Notes: generated by a model from the sequence alone, not told the origin. A stretch of 64,000 nucleotides of DNA from Synechococcus sp. CCY 0621 (GCF_019038465.1 NZ_JAFKRH010000005.1:1-64000); one strand, 5' to 3'; shown: positions 52,018-61,671, counted from the first letter of the stretch. Program-made: numbers and translations.

Positions 52018-53001
52018 ATGGCTGAAGCCATTCTCGACGTGGATCTGCTGGCCTTCGAGCGGGGCAGCCAACGGGCCAGGGAGGCCGTGGTCGATGGCGT
52101 CAGACGCAGTCTGGCCACTGGTTTCGTCTACACCAACAGCGATCTCCCCGTCGATCTGCTGGATTCCGCCTACGACCTCCTGCAGCGGTTCTTCGCTCTG
52201 GAGACTGGGGCCAAGCGGCGCTTCCGCGCCCCGGGCGCCAGCGGCCAGACCGGCTACACAGAGCTGCTGGTGGAAACCGCCGCCGGCAGCGCGCATCCCG
52301 ACTGGAAGGAGATGCTGAACTGGTCGGCCCCGTTGCCGCTGGGCCATCCCCTGCGGCAACGGTTCCCGGAGCTCTATCCCGAGCAGGTCCTGCCGGAGGC
52401 GGCGGTGCCCGGCATCACGGCCCTGCTGGCCGAGTTCCACCGGGCGATCGCCGATCTGCAACGGCGTTTCCTGCGGGTGATCGCCCTGGCTATGGGCTGC
52501 GCCGAAGACTTCTTCGAGGAGATGGTGTCGGAGGCCCCCACTCTCACCCGGGCCCTGCGTTACCCGCCCATGGCCCAGGCCCCGGCGCAGGGCCATCACT
52601 GGGCGGCGGCCCATGGCGACATCAACCTGATCACCGCCCTGCCGCGGGCCACGGGACCCGGCCTGCAGGTGCGGGTGGCTGGGGAATGGCTGGAGGCGGC
52701 TCCGCCGGAGGGGCGGGTGATCATCAACACAGGGCTGATGCTGGAGCGCCTCTCCAACGGCCGCATCCCCACCGGCTGGCACCGGGTGCTGGCGCCGGCA
52801 GGGGCCACCGATGAGCGTCACAGTGTCGTGCAGTTCTGCCATGCCAGGCCCTGGACAATCCTGGCTCCGGTGCCGTCCTGTTGCGGGCCCGACCACCCCC
52901 AGCGCTACAGCGCCATCCGTGCCGCTGATGCCCTCGAGGAGGTGCTCTACCGCATCAATCTTCTGGAGAACGGGATGGCTGCTGGTGCAGAGAACGGCTG
53001 A
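52018..53001 (+). CDS. Isopenicillin N synthase-like 2-oxoglutarate/Fe(II) oxygenase
   Basis: This 327-residue oxygenase has the iron site AAHGDINLIT (His, Asp) and the distal His in PTGWHRVLAP. RHSVVQF supplies the Arg-x-Ser 2-oxoglutarate site. The N-terminal DIOX_N part includes LLQRFFALETGAKRRF. The substrate is unknown. Some relatives hydroxylate arginine or homoarginine and release guanidine, which would be notable next to a guanidine-use operon, but nothing here shows it. Its end overlaps the next convergent gene by 47 bases. Confidence 0.82.
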   Translation: MAEAILDVDLLAFERGSQRAREAVVDGVRRSLATGFVYTNSDLPVDLLDSAYDLLQRFFALETGAKRRFRAPGASGQTGYTELLVETAAGSAHPDWKEMLNWSAPLPLGHPLRQRFPELYPEQVLPEAAVPGITALLAEFHRAIADLQRRFLRVIALAMGCAEDFFEEMVSEAPTLTRALRYPPMAQAPAQGHHWAAAHGDINLITALPRATGPGLQVRVAGEWLEAAPPEGRVIINTGLMLERLSNGRIPTGWHRVLAPAGATDERHSVVQFCHARPWTILAPVPSCCGPDHPQRYSAIRAADALEEVLYRINLLENGMAAGAENG

Positions 53002-53254
53002 TCCCGAGTCCCCCCTCGCCCATCAGTTCAACGATCCAGGGGGCGGGGATCCGCTCGATATCGCCGGTGTCGATGTTCAGCACCCGGGCGAAGTCCGTCG
53101 GGCCCGGGCCACTCAGGTCGCAGATCCGGCCGATGAACCAGGGCCGGCCGGCCATGGCCACCACGGCCAGATGGCCCGGACGGGCTTCACGGAAGCGTTG
53201 GGGGTTGGCCCGCCTGAGGGGGGCCACTGCGGGATCGATCTGACCGGGTGCCAT
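52955..53254 (-). CDS. Conserved hypothetical protein
   Basis: From the ATG at 53254 this is a 99-residue protein with LAVVAMAGRPWFIGRICDLS and VLNIDTGDIERIPAPWIVEL. The pattern suggests a small beta-barrel fold. Its 3' end overlaps the convergent oxygenase gene. Function not recognised; the frame has normal codon bias. Confidence 0.5.
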   Translation of the reverse strand: MAPGQIDPAVAPLRRANPQRFREARPGHLAVVAMAGRPWFIGRICDLSGPGPTDFARVLNIDTGDIERIPAPWIVELMGEGGLGISRSLHQQPSRSPED

Positions 53255-53351
53255 GGCTGAGCCTTGGTACACCTGTACTGTAGCCGAGTCGCGTCGAAGC
53301 GCCAGGGGCGTGGGGAAGCGCATAGGCTGGGTCCATTGCGCGACGACAACC

Positions 53352-53588
53352 ATGGCCGAAATCGGCAGGGAAGACGGCGACCAGACCTTTCACTACGAGC
53401 CCCTGGAGCGATTCGGGGAGGGGCTCACCTCATCCCGCCGCTGGAACCTGACCGCCCTGGCTGGCGTGGAGCGGCTCAACGGGCGTGCGGCAATGCTGGG
53501 TTTCGTGGCGGCCCTGATCGGCGAAGAACTCACCGGCAAGGGAGTCCTCGGGCAGCTGGCCCTGACGCTGCGCTGGCTGCTGGGCTGA
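53352..53588 (+). CDS. hli: High-light-inducible protein (Hli/SCP)
   Basis: This 78-residue one-helix protein of the LHC superfamily has the chlorophyll-binding motif in VERLNGRAAMLGFVAALIGEELTGKGVLGQ. The Glu, Asn and Arg of ExxNxR are present. Hli proteins bind chlorophyll and carotenoid and protect photosystem assembly under stress. I chose the ATG at 53352 because upstream residues are unlike the family. Confidence 0.9.
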   Translation: MAEIGREDGDQTFHYEPLERFGEGLTSSRRWNLTALAGVERLNGRAAMLGFVAALIGEELTGKGVLGQLALTLRWLLG

Positions 53589-53742
53589 GGGGTGAGTCCC
53601 TAACCACTGGAGTGCGGCTCCAGGGCCGGCGACCGTTCCGGTCGACGGCGGCCCCCGCCGTGGCATGGGGTGCCTTCATGACGAGCTTCCATGAACAGCT
53701 CTGTGGTTTGCCTGGAAGGTCGAAGCAAGGGCCAATCGAGAC

Positions 53743-55884
53743 ATGACGATGCAAGACAGTCACCATCCTCTCTACATCCTGTTGATCAGTATTCATGGCC
53801 TCATTCGAGGTGAGAATCTGGAATTGGGTTGTGATGCCGATACCGGTGGCCAGACGAAATACGTGGTGGAACTCACCAGGGCTCTGGCTCGACAGCCATC
53901 CGTTCGTCAAGTGGATCTCATCACCCGACGCATCCAGGATGCAGGGGTGTCAACGGACTATGGAATACCGGTGGAGACGCTGGAACCCAAGGCGCGCATC
54001 ATTCGCATCACTGCCGGACCAGAGCTCTATATCCCGAAGGAGGAACTATGGGGCCATCTCGATGCCTTCACCGATGAGCTGTTCGCCTGGCTCCATCGAC
54101 AGCCTCGCCTGCCGGATGTGTTGCACAGCCACTACGCCGATGCAGGCTATGTGGGCGTTCGCCTCTCCCACCTCACGGGATTGCCGCTCATCCACACCGG
54201 CCACTCTCTGGGACGGGACAAGCTCCGCCGGCTGCTTGCCCTCGGATTGACCGTGGAAGAGATCCAGCAGCGTTACAAGATGTCCGAGCGGATAAGTGCG
54301 GAAGAAGACGTATTGAACAGCGCCAATCTCGTGATCACGAGTACCCACAATGAGATCGAGGATCAATACGAGCTTTATGACTGCTACACACCGGAAAAGA
54401 TGTCAGTCATTCCGCCGGGTATAGATCTGAATCAATTTCACCCTCCCGATTCTGATTTTGGGCCAGTCGCGTTTTCCGACACCCTCAATAAACATCTCAG
54501 GGAGCCTGGAAAGCCAATGATTCTGGCACTTTCAAGGCCGGATCAACGCAAAAATATTGCGTCGCTCTTGGAAGCTTATGGACAATCAACACGTCTCCAG
54601 CAGCTTGCTAATCTTGTCATTGTTGCTGGCAATCGTAATGATATCCGTGAACTCAATGAGGGTGCACAGGCTGTCCTCACCGAGCTGCTTCTTGTCATCG
54701 ACTGCCACGAGCTGAATGGACTTGTTGCTCTGCCCAAGCACCATTCCTCCCAAGACGTGGCGGACATTTATCGGCTGGCAGCCTTCTCGAAGGGTGTGTT
54801 CGTCAATCCTGCCCTCACCGAGCCTTTTGGCCTGACTCTGCTTGAGGCGGCGGCCAGTGGACTGCCGCTCGTGGCGACGGAGGTCGGCGGACCGGTGGAC
54901 ATCATCGGCAATTGCAGCAATGGGTTGCTGATTGATCCCCTTGATGAGGATTCCATTGCCGGTGCCCTGCTCAGGATTCTGGAGGATCGAGAGCTTTGGT
55001 CAACGTTTTCAGCCAATGGACTGAAGAATGTTGCCATGTTCTATTCCTGGGAGGCTCATGCCAAACGCTATCTTGAGATGGTGAACAATCTTGCGTTTCA
55101 GAGCCGTGTTGTTGCCCGACCGGCTCCCCTCTCCAGGGTCCCGGCTGTTCAGACACGCACCTGTGCGATCTTCACGGCCATCGATAACACTTTGCTTGGC
55201 GATCCCGAAGCTCTTTCTCTGTTCGTGAAGCTGATGCGGGAGCAACACCGCAGGGTCCTTTTTGGTATTGCCACCGGTCGACGTCTTAACTCGGTGCTCA
55301 AGATCCTGAAGGTCCATTCCATTCCGATGCCCGATGTGCTGATCACCAGTTTGGGTACTGAGATCTATACCCCACCTCAGTTGACCACAGACATCTCCTG
55401 GAATTATCACATTGACCACCTGTGGACCCCCCAGGTGATCAGACGCCTCATGGACACACAGCCGGGCCTAACCCTGCAGCCGAAGGAACATCAGACGCGT
55501 TTCAAGCTCTCCTATTTCTACGATGAACAACAGGCTCCCGCCTTGGAGGAGATTCTCACGCTGCTGCGTCAGCATGAGCTTTCTGCCCATACCAGCCTGT
55601 CCTTTGGCCAGTTTCTCGACTTCGTACCTGCCCGTGCCTCCAAAGGTCAGGCCCTGCGTTATGTCGCCAACCAGTGGAAGATCCCCCTGGAGCGTGTTCT
55701 GGTGAACGGTGGATCACGGGGCGATGAGGACATGTTGAGGGGTAAGACTCTGGGGGTGGTAGTGGACAGCCGACACCGGGAGGAGCTCGCCCAACTCAGT
55801 GACTCTGAGCGTGTGTATTTTTCTTCAGGCTCCCATGCCTCCGGTATCCTTGAGGCCATCGATCATTATGACTTCTTCCAGTGA
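53743..55884 (+). CDS. sps: Sucrose-phosphate synthase with inactive phosphatase domain
   Basis: This 713-residue, two-domain protein has a GT4 part (residues 1-465) with LGCDADTGGQTKYVVEL, HYADAGYVGVRLS, SRPDQRKNI and EPFGLTLLEAAASGLP. It makes sucrose-6-phosphate from UDP-glucose and fructose-6-phosphate. The C-terminal HAD part has AIFTAIDNTLLG, where the usual nucleophile Asp is Ala, so it cannot act as a phosphatase, as in other bidomain SPS proteins. The gene is richer in A+T than its surroundings. It begins the operon with spp, frk and ams. Confidence 0.93.
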   Translation: MTMQDSHHPLYILLISIHGLIRGENLELGCDADTGGQTKYVVELTRALARQPSVRQVDLITRRIQDAGVSTDYGIPVETLEPKARIIRITAGPELYIPKEELWGHLDAFTDELFAWLHRQPRLPDVLHSHYADAGYVGVRLSHLTGLPLIHTGHSLGRDKLRRLLALGLTVEEIQQRYKMSERISAEEDVLNSANLVITSTHNEIEDQYELYDCYTPEKMSVIPPGIDLNQFHPPDSDFGPVAFSDTLNKHLREPGKPMILALSRPDQRKNIASLLEAYGQSTRLQQLANLVIVAGNRNDIRELNEGAQAVLTELLLVIDCHELNGLVALPKHHSSQDVADIYRLAAFSKGVFVNPALTEPFGLTLLEAAASGLPLVATEVGGPVDIIGNCSNGLLIDPLDEDSIAGALLRILEDRELWSTFSANGLKNVAMFYSWEAHAKRYLEMVNNLAFQSRVVARPAPLSRVPAVQTRTCAIFTAIDNTLLGDPEALSLFVKLMREQHRRVLFGIATGRRLNSVLKILKVHSIPMPDVLITSLGTEIYTPPQLTTDISWNYHIDHLWTPQVIRRLMDTQPGLTLQPKEHQTRFKLSYFYDEQQAPALEEILTLLRQHELSAHTSLSFGQFLDFVPARASKGQALRYVANQWKIPLERVLVNGGSRGDEDMLRGKTLGVVVDSRHREELAQLSDSERVYFSSGSHASGILEAIDHYDFFQ

Positions 55885-56746
55885 TTGCCTGGGCTCCGGC
55901 CCAACGCCGCCGCGGCGGCTGCTTGTTTGCACGGATCTGGATCGCACCCTGCTCCCCAACGGGGAGCCTCCGGAATCACCGGGAGCTCGAGCGATGTTTG
56001 CCCGTATGGTCGCCCAGCCGATGGTGACCCTGGCCTATGTCAGCGGCCGGCATCTGGCGTTGGTTGAAGAGTCGATTCAGAAGTATGGACTTCCTGAACC
56101 GGACTGGATCATTGCGGATGTCGGCAGTTCGATCTATTCGCGGGATGCCCATGGCTGGTCCCTGCTGGCTCCATGGTCACAGCTCATCGCTGCCGATTGG
56201 CATGGGTTCACGGCAACGGATCTGGCGGATTGGCTCTCGGGACTTGCGGGGTTGGTGTTGCAGCCGGACGACAGGCAGAACAGCCTGAAGCTGAGTTACT
56301 TCGTTTCCCTGGATGTCGATCGGCCGAGATTAATGCAGACCATCACGACCCGGCTTGCTGAGCGGAGCTTGAAGGCGAATCTGATCTACAGCGTCGATGA
56401 GCAGGTGGCGATCGGCCTGCTGGATATCCTGCCGCAGCGAGCCAGCAAGCTCGATGCGATTGAGTTCCTCATACGGCAGCAGGGTTTTGTTGCTGAGCAG
56501 ACGCTGTTTGCCGGTGACAGCGGCAATGACCTTTCGGTGCTGACCAGTTCGTTGCCCGCGGTGCTGGTGGCCAATGCCCACCCTGATGTGGTGGCACAGG
56601 CCACCGTGGCGGCCAGGCATCAAGGCACGGCAAATCGTCTGTATCTCGCCAGGGGTGGGTTTCGAGGCATGAACGGCAACTACAGTGCCGGCATCCTGGA
56701 AGGGATGGGTCACTTCCATGCTGATGCCCTTCGGGAGCTGGATTGA
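55868..56746 (+). CDS. spp: Sucrose-phosphate phosphatase
   Basis: This 292-residue HAD phosphatase has the complete nucleophile motif LLVCTDLDRTLLPNG, TLAYVSGRHLALVEES, Lys in QNSLKLSYF and the metal motif LFAGDSGNDLSVL. It removes the phosphate from sucrose-6-phosphate. The ATG overlaps the end of sps by 17 bases, so translation is coupled. It supplies the activity that the C-terminal domain of SPS lacks. Confidence 0.92.
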   Translation: MTSSSDCLGSGPTPPRRLLVCTDLDRTLLPNGEPPESPGARAMFARMVAQPMVTLAYVSGRHLALVEESIQKYGLPEPDWIIADVGSSIYSRDAHGWSLLAPWSQLIAADWHGFTATDLADWLSGLAGLVLQPDDRQNSLKLSYFVSLDVDRPRLMQTITTRLAERSLKANLIYSVDEQVAIGLLDILPQRASKLDAIEFLIRQQGFVAEQTLFAGDSGNDLSVLTSSLPAVLVANAHPDVVAQATVAARHQGTANRLYLARGGFRGMNGNYSAGILEGMGHFHADALRELD

Positions 56747-56750
56747 GCAG

Positions 56751-57656
56751 ATGTTGACGCCTCGTCCGATCACTGTTTTTGGAGAAGTTCTTTTCGATTG
56801 CTTCCCGGATGGCACGGAGGTTCTCGGGGGTGCCCCATTCAACGTGGCCTGGCATCTGAGGGGCTTTGGCCTCTCTCCATCTTTCGTCAGCCGGGTTGGA
56901 ACGGATGCTCGCGGCGAGGCGATCCGATCCGCCATGGCCTCCTGGGGATTGGACACGGCGTTCCTGCAAAGCGATCGCTCCCATCCCACCGGCCAGGTGC
57001 GGGTCAGCATTGAGGAGGGTGAGCCCCACTACGACATCGTGCCGGAGAGCGCTTATGACGTCATCCAGTTACCGGAAGTCCGGACGCTCCCTGCCACGGG
57101 ACTGCTTTATCACGGCACCCTGGCCCTGCGCCATTCCGCGTCGGCCGCGGCCCTGGCCTCCCTCAAGGCCCTGCATCGGGGCAGAATCTTCCTGGATGTG
57201 AACCTGCGCAGTCCCTGGTGGTCGCTGCCCATGGTCTTCCCGTTGCTGGATGATGCTGATCACGTCAAGCTCAATGCTGCGGAGCTGGCCCTGCTGGCGA
57301 CGGACCCTCCGGCGGAAGAGGACGGGGCAGGCCTTGCGGCGGCCATGCATCGTTTCGCCGAACGCCACCATCTGCAGACCCTGATCGTCACCCGTGGCGC
57401 CTTGGGAGCTCTGTTCTGGAGCGAGGGTGAGATTGTCGCCGTTGGCGCCGCCACTCCCACCCAGGTGGTCGACACGGTGGGAGCCGGAGATGGGTTTGCG
57501 GCCACGGTCCTGCTTGGGCTCAGCCAGCAGTGGCCCCTGCAGAAGAGCCTTGTGCATGCCCGTGACTTTGCTGCGGAACTGGTGTCTCGCAGGGGGGCAA
57601 CGATTGACGATGCAGGCGTTTACAAGGCCTTTCTGACGGCATGGAGTTCAAGCTGA
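56751..57656 (+). CDS. frk: Fructokinase (PfkB family)
   Basis: This 301-residue PfkB sugar kinase has the substrate-binding GGAPFNVAWHLRGFG, HYDIVPESAYD, and the C-terminal anion hole motif VDTVGAGDGFAATVLLGL with the catalytic Asp. It phosphorylates fructose released when amylosucrase uses sucrose. It starts 4 bases after spp and ends 4 bases before amylosucrase. Confidence 0.9.
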   Translation: MLTPRPITVFGEVLFDCFPDGTEVLGGAPFNVAWHLRGFGLSPSFVSRVGTDARGEAIRSAMASWGLDTAFLQSDRSHPTGQVRVSIEEGEPHYDIVPESAYDVIQLPEVRTLPATGLLYHGTLALRHSASAAALASLKALHRGRIFLDVNLRSPWWSLPMVFPLLDDADHVKLNAAELALLATDPPAEEDGAGLAAAMHRFAERHHLQTLIVTRGALGALFWSEGEIVAVGAATPTQVVDTVGAGDGFAATVLLGLSQQWPLQKSLVHARDFAAELVSRRGATIDDAGVYKAFLTAWSSS

Positions 57657-57660
57657 AGCG

Positions 57661-59613
57661 ATGTACGAACAGATCTCCCACTCGCTGCTGAATTCCATTC
57701 TTGACGATCTCCGTCCCGAGATTCGTCGTCAGGATCTGCGCCACTTCTACACCAGGCTGGGTGCCAACTTTTACGCCATCCATTCCCTGTTCGTCACCCT
57801 CTACGGTCACCGCGACGACTTCAAGTTCCAGCTACTGCGCCTTGTTGAGACGATGGCACGTGGCTACATTGATCGATCGCGGGAACTCGAGACTCTCGAT
57901 ATTAAGAGAGAAGATGACTACAACTGGTTTCTCTCCCAGAAGTGGGTGGGGATGGCCGTGTACTCCAATGGCTTTGCCGAGAATCTACCTGATCTGGAAA
58001 GCAAGATTGGCTATTTCCAAGAGCTTGGGATCAACATGGTGCATATCCTGCCCATCTTGAGGTGTCCAGCTGGCAAAAGTGATGGTGGCTACGCAATCAG
58101 TGATTTTCGTCAGATTGACGAGAGGGTCGGTACCATCGCCGATCTACGCCACATCGCTGAGGAGTTCAGGAAGCGAGACATTCTGCTGGTTCTGGATATT
58201 GTTCTGAACCATACGTCGGATGAGCACGAGTGGGCGAAGCGGGCGATTGCTGGAGAGCAACACTTTAAGGATTATTACTATATCTATGACAGCAGGGACA
58301 TCCCTGATGTCTTCGAGCAGAGCATGCCCGAAGTCTTTCCGGAGTCAGACCCCGGCAATTTCACTTGGAACGAGGAGATGGGTCAATGGGTCATGACCGT
58401 GTTTCATGACTACCAGTGGGACCTGAACTATTCCAACCCAGCTGTATTCATAGAAATGCTGGATGTGCTGTTGTTCTGGGCCAATCAGGGTGTGGATGTC
58501 CTGCGTCTTGATGCCGTTGCCTTTCTCTGGAAAAAGCTTGGCACCACCTGTCAGAACGAACGTAAGGCCCATCTGATCCTGCAGCTGATGAAGGACTGTT
58601 GCCAGGTGACCGCGCCCGGGGTGCTGTTCATTGCTGAGGCGATCGTGGCGCCCACCGAGATCACCAAATACTTCGGCGAAGATGCGATCGTGGCCAAGGA
58701 ATGCGAAATCGCCTACAACGCCACTTTGATGGCCTTGCTGTGGGACAGCGTGGCCACCCGAAACACCAAGCTGCTGTCGCAGGGGCTCAAGAATCTGCCG
58801 AACAAGCTGGAGCGGGCCACCTGGCTGAACTACGTTCGCTGTCACGATGACATCGGCTTCGGCTTCGATGATCAGGACATCGAGCAAGTGGGCTATGAAC
58901 CCCGGGCCCACCGTCGCTTCCTGATCGATTACTTCAAGGGTGATTTCGATGCGATTCCCCGGGGCCTGGCCTTCATGCCCAACGACACCACTGGAGATGC
59001 GCGGATCTGTGGGTCGCTTGCTTCCCTGGTCGGCCTGGAATCAGCGCTGGAGTCAAAGGATCAGAAGCTGATCGCCACGGCTATCAGTCGCATCCTGCTC
59101 ATGCATGGCATCATCCTTTCCTTCGGTGGCATTCCACTCATCTACAACGGCGATGCTCTGGGCGTCCTGAACGATTACAGCTTCTACGACGACCCCAGCA
59201 AGCGCAACGACAGCCGCTGGGTGCACCGCCCGAAGATCAACTGGGCCAAAGCAGAGCTCAGAAGGAAGCAGGGAACGGTGGAGTTTTCCATCTTCTCGGC
59301 CATGAAGAAGATGATTGCCATCCGCAAGGAGATTTCTGCCTTCGCTGATTTCAATAACCGTGAAATTCTGCATCTCGATAATCAGCACCTTCTAGCCTTC
59401 GTGCGCTTCAATCACCTGAGACCTTCGGAGCTGGTCCTGGTGGTGGCCAACTTCAACAACCAGCCCCAGTTTTTCGACCTCGACAGCCTGGTGCCCTCGG
59501 TGTTCAGCAGCCTCGACCGCCTCATCGATCTCCATTCAGGCCGCAGCCCGTCCCAGTCCTCCAGCCGCATCGTGCTGCAGGCTTACCAGTTCTATTGGCT
59601 GTCCAAGACCTGA
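57661..59613 (+). CDS. ams: Amylosucrase (GH13)
   Basis: This 650-residue enzyme cleaves sucrose, transferring glucose to a glucan and releasing fructose. GH13 motifs are visible: LLVLDIVLNHTSDEHEW, VDVLRLDAVAFLWKK (nucleophile Asp), GVLFIAEAIV (acid Glu) and WLNYVRCHDDIGFGF. The N-terminal helical domain before GYAISDFRQID is as in other amylosucrases. The full set spsA-sppA-frkA-ams is known from Synechococcus PCC 7002. The gene is also AT-richer than the chromosome around it. Confidence 0.92.
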   Translation: MYEQISHSLLNSILDDLRPEIRRQDLRHFYTRLGANFYAIHSLFVTLYGHRDDFKFQLLRLVETMARGYIDRSRELETLDIKREDDYNWFLSQKWVGMAVYSNGFAENLPDLESKIGYFQELGINMVHILPILRCPAGKSDGGYAISDFRQIDERVGTIADLRHIAEEFRKRDILLVLDIVLNHTSDEHEWAKRAIAGEQHFKDYYYIYDSRDIPDVFEQSMPEVFPESDPGNFTWNEEMGQWVMTVFHDYQWDLNYSNPAVFIEMLDVLLFWANQGVDVLRLDAVAFLWKKLGTTCQNERKAHLILQLMKDCCQVTAPGVLFIAEAIVAPTEITKYFGEDAIVAKECEIAYNATLMALLWDSVATRNTKLLSQGLKNLPNKLERATWLNYVRCHDDIGFGFDDQDIEQVGYEPRAHRRFLIDYFKGDFDAIPRGLAFMPNDTTGDARICGSLASLVGLESALESKDQKLIATAISRILLMHGIILSFGGIPLIYNGDALGVLNDYSFYDDPSKRNDSRWVHRPKINWAKAELRRKQGTVEFSIFSAMKKMIAIRKEISAFADFNNREILHLDNQHLLAFVRFNHLRPSELVLVVANFNNQPQFFDLDSLVPSVFSSLDRLIDLHSGRSPSQSSSRIVLQAYQFYWLSKT

Positions 59614-59627
59614 AGCCCCCACGCTCG

Positions 59628-60602
59628 ATGGCTCCACTGTCCATGCGCGTCGCCACCCCCGTTCTGCTGGCCCTCCTGCTGGCCTCTGCCGCCGCGGCCG
59701 TGACGACGGTGACCGTGGAGCGGCCCCCCGGGGCCGGTGCCCCTGCGGCCCCGTCCCAGCCGCTGCCCCCGCCGTTGACGACACCCATGGTGTCGTCCCG
59801 TTCCTACCCCCGGCTGCCCCAGGACCCTGCCGCCATTGCTGCCGAGCTGGCGGCCCTGGAGCCGGCCCTGCGTGCGACGGCCACACCGGCCGATCAACTG
59901 CCCGAACTGGCCCACCGCCAGCAGGTGATCTACCGCCGGCTCGCCACCGATCCGGCCCTGGCGGCTCGGGTGCGTGGGTTCCTCCCCGTCCGCTGGCAGG
60001 GCGTCCTCGACCGTCACCTGGCGGCCCGCCGCGAGTTCCTGGCCATGCACCGGAGTGGGCCGCGTTCGGCCGTCGTTCCCGCCTGGCGGATCATTCCACC
60101 GGAGCCTGCGGCCAATCTGCTGCGCTACTACCGAGAAGCCGCGGCCACCACCGGCATCCCCTGGCAGGTGCTCGCCGCGGTGAACCTGGTGGAAACGGGC
60201 ATGGGCCGCATCGATGGGGTTTCCGTCGCCGATGCCCGGGGACCGATGCAGTTCCTGCCCAGCACCTGGGCCCAGCGCGGCATCGGCCAGGGGGACATTC
60301 GCGACCCGGAGGATGCGATCCATGCCGCCGCCCGCTACCTGGTGCGTCGGGGGGGCCTCAAGGACATCCGCCATGGGCTCTGGGGGTACAACAACAGCAA
60401 CCGCTACGTGCGGGGTGTGCTGCAGTACGCCGAGCTGCTCCGCCAGGACCCCCAGGCGTTCACAGGCCTCTACCACTGGGAGATCCACTACAACTCCGCC
60501 GCCGGTGACCTCTGGTTACCGGTGGGCTACAACCAGCCCAGACCCTTGCCGGTCAGCACCTACCTGAAGCGCTTTCCCGGGTCGGCCCCTCCCGGACGCT
60601 GA
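59628..60602 (+). CDS. Lytic transglycosylase (SLT domain)
   Basis: This 324-residue exported protein has a signal peptide (VLLALLLASAAAA) and a Pro-rich linker. The SLT domain has the catalytic Glu in VNLVETGMGRIDG, with GPMQFLPSTWAQRG and YNNSNRYVRGVL following. It cleaves peptidoglycan between N-acetylmuramic acid and N-acetylglucosamine. GC content returns to the chromosome level here, so it is not part of the sucrose operon although only 14 bases follow ams. Confidence 0.87.
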   Translation: MAPLSMRVATPVLLALLLASAAAAVTTVTVERPPGAGAPAAPSQPLPPPLTTPMVSSRSYPRLPQDPAAIAAELAALEPALRATATPADQLPELAHRQQVIYRRLATDPALAARVRGFLPVRWQGVLDRHLAARREFLAMHRSGPRSAVVPAWRIIPPEPAANLLRYYREAAATTGIPWQVLAAVNLVETGMGRIDGVSVADARGPMQFLPSTWAQRGIGQGDIRDPEDAIHAAARYLVRRGGLKDIRHGLWGYNNSNRYVRGVLQYAELLRQDPQAFTGLYHWEIHYNSAAGDLWLPVGYNQPRPLPVSTYLKRFPGSAPPGR

Positions 60603-60639
60603 CGCACCCTGCCAGCATGGAGCGCCCCTTTGGCCCTGG

Positions 60640-61266
60640 ATGACCCAGCTGCAAGCGATCAACATCGCCAAGGTGACCACCATGGTGGCGCTGCTGATCC
60701 CGGCCCTGGTGCTGGGGCTGGAGTCTCCCAGAGTGGTGATCTACCTCTCGCTGCATCTCAGCTACTGCCTCTGGTGGCTGCTCGAGGACGTGCTGTTCCC
60801 CTGGCGTTCCCGCCATCTCTTCACCGAGGTGGTTCAGCCGCTGCAGACCGCCATGGTGGTGCTCTATGTCGGGGTCTTCTATGCCCTGCCGGGCTGGCTG
60901 GCGATGGCCAACGACCAGCCCCTGCAGCCGCTGACCATCGCCCTGGGGCTCAGCTTCTACATCTTTGGATCGCTCCTGAACACGGCAGCTGATGTGCAGA
61001 AAGGAACGGCCAAGGAGCTGGGCGCCACCCTGGTGGCGGACGGGGCCTGGCGCCGTGTCCGCCATGTCAACTACCTGGGCGACTTGCTGCGCTACAGCAG
61101 CTTTGCGGTGATCGCCGGTTCGCTCTGGGCCTGGTTGCTGCCCGCTTCAGTGCTCGCGCTGTACCTGCCGCGCATGATCCAGAAGGAGCTCTCGATGGCG
61201 AAGCGCTACCCCGGTTTCGAGGCCTACCGCCAGAGCAGCTGGTGGCTGGTGCCGGGTGTCATCTAG
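60640..61266 (+). CDS. Membrane protein of the isoprenylcysteine methyltransferase/DUF1295 type
   Basis: This 208-residue protein has five hydrophobic helices. The C-terminal part has GAWRRVRHVNYLGDLLRYSSF and a final IQKELSMAKRYPGFEAYRQSS. These match the ICMT/steroid reductase/DUF1295 pattern, where this region binds S-adenosylmethionine or NADPH. The substrate is unknown. It starts 37 bases after the transglycosylase. Confidence 0.72.
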   Translation: MTQLQAINIAKVTTMVALLIPALVLGLESPRVVIYLSLHLSYCLWWLLEDVLFPWRSRHLFTEVVQPLQTAMVVLYVGVFYALPGWLAMANDQPLQPLTIALGLSFYIFGSLLNTAADVQKGTAKELGATLVADGAWRRVRHVNYLGDLLRYSSFAVIAGSLWAWLLPASVLALYLPRMIQKELSMAKRYPGFEAYRQSSWWLVPGVI

Positions 61267-61269
61267 GCG

Positions 61270-61671
61270 TCAGCTGAGGCCGCGACCAAGCAGCACGTCC
61301 CTGGCGCCGTTGACGGCCTGCATCGTGTCGTGGCGGCCGCCTCGGTCAGGGTGATGCTCGGCGGCGGCCTGCTTCCAGGCCACGGTGACGTCCGATTCGC
61401 GCAGCCGTCCCGACAGGGCCAAGCCAAGTCTGGAGCGGGCTTCAATCGCCTCAAGGCCTGGACTGCGGCCCAGAGGCCCGTGGTCGGCGGCGGAGAGGCC
61501 CGTGCCTTTCTTGCGCCGTCCCTTGGTTCCAGCAGGTTTGGCTTTGCCATCGGAGCGCATGGCAAAGCCTTTTTTGGGTGGGTCCTGGGGACCTTCCTCG
61601 GCGGGGCTGCTGGCCGTTGCCGGTCGGAGTGACACCAAAGAAACGCGTGGGTCGAACAAGGTGCGAGCCAT
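61270..61671 (-). CDS. J-domain protein with domain at C-terminus
   Basis: This 133-residue protein has a Lys/Gly-rich N-terminus and a C-terminal J-like domain: VTVAWKQAAAEHHPDRGG with the HPD motif, then AVNGARDVLLGRG. The HPD motif stimulates DnaK-type ATPases. The domain appears shortened and lies at the end rather than the start. It is convergent with the membrane protein, with 3 bases between. Confidence 0.7.
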   Translation of the reverse strand: MARTLFDPRVSLVSLRPATASSPAEEGPQDPPKKGFAMRSDGKAKPAGTKGRRKKGTGLSAADHGPLGRSPGLEAIEARSRLGLALSGRLRESDVTVAWKQAAAEHHPDRGGRHDTMQAVNGARDVLLGRGLS

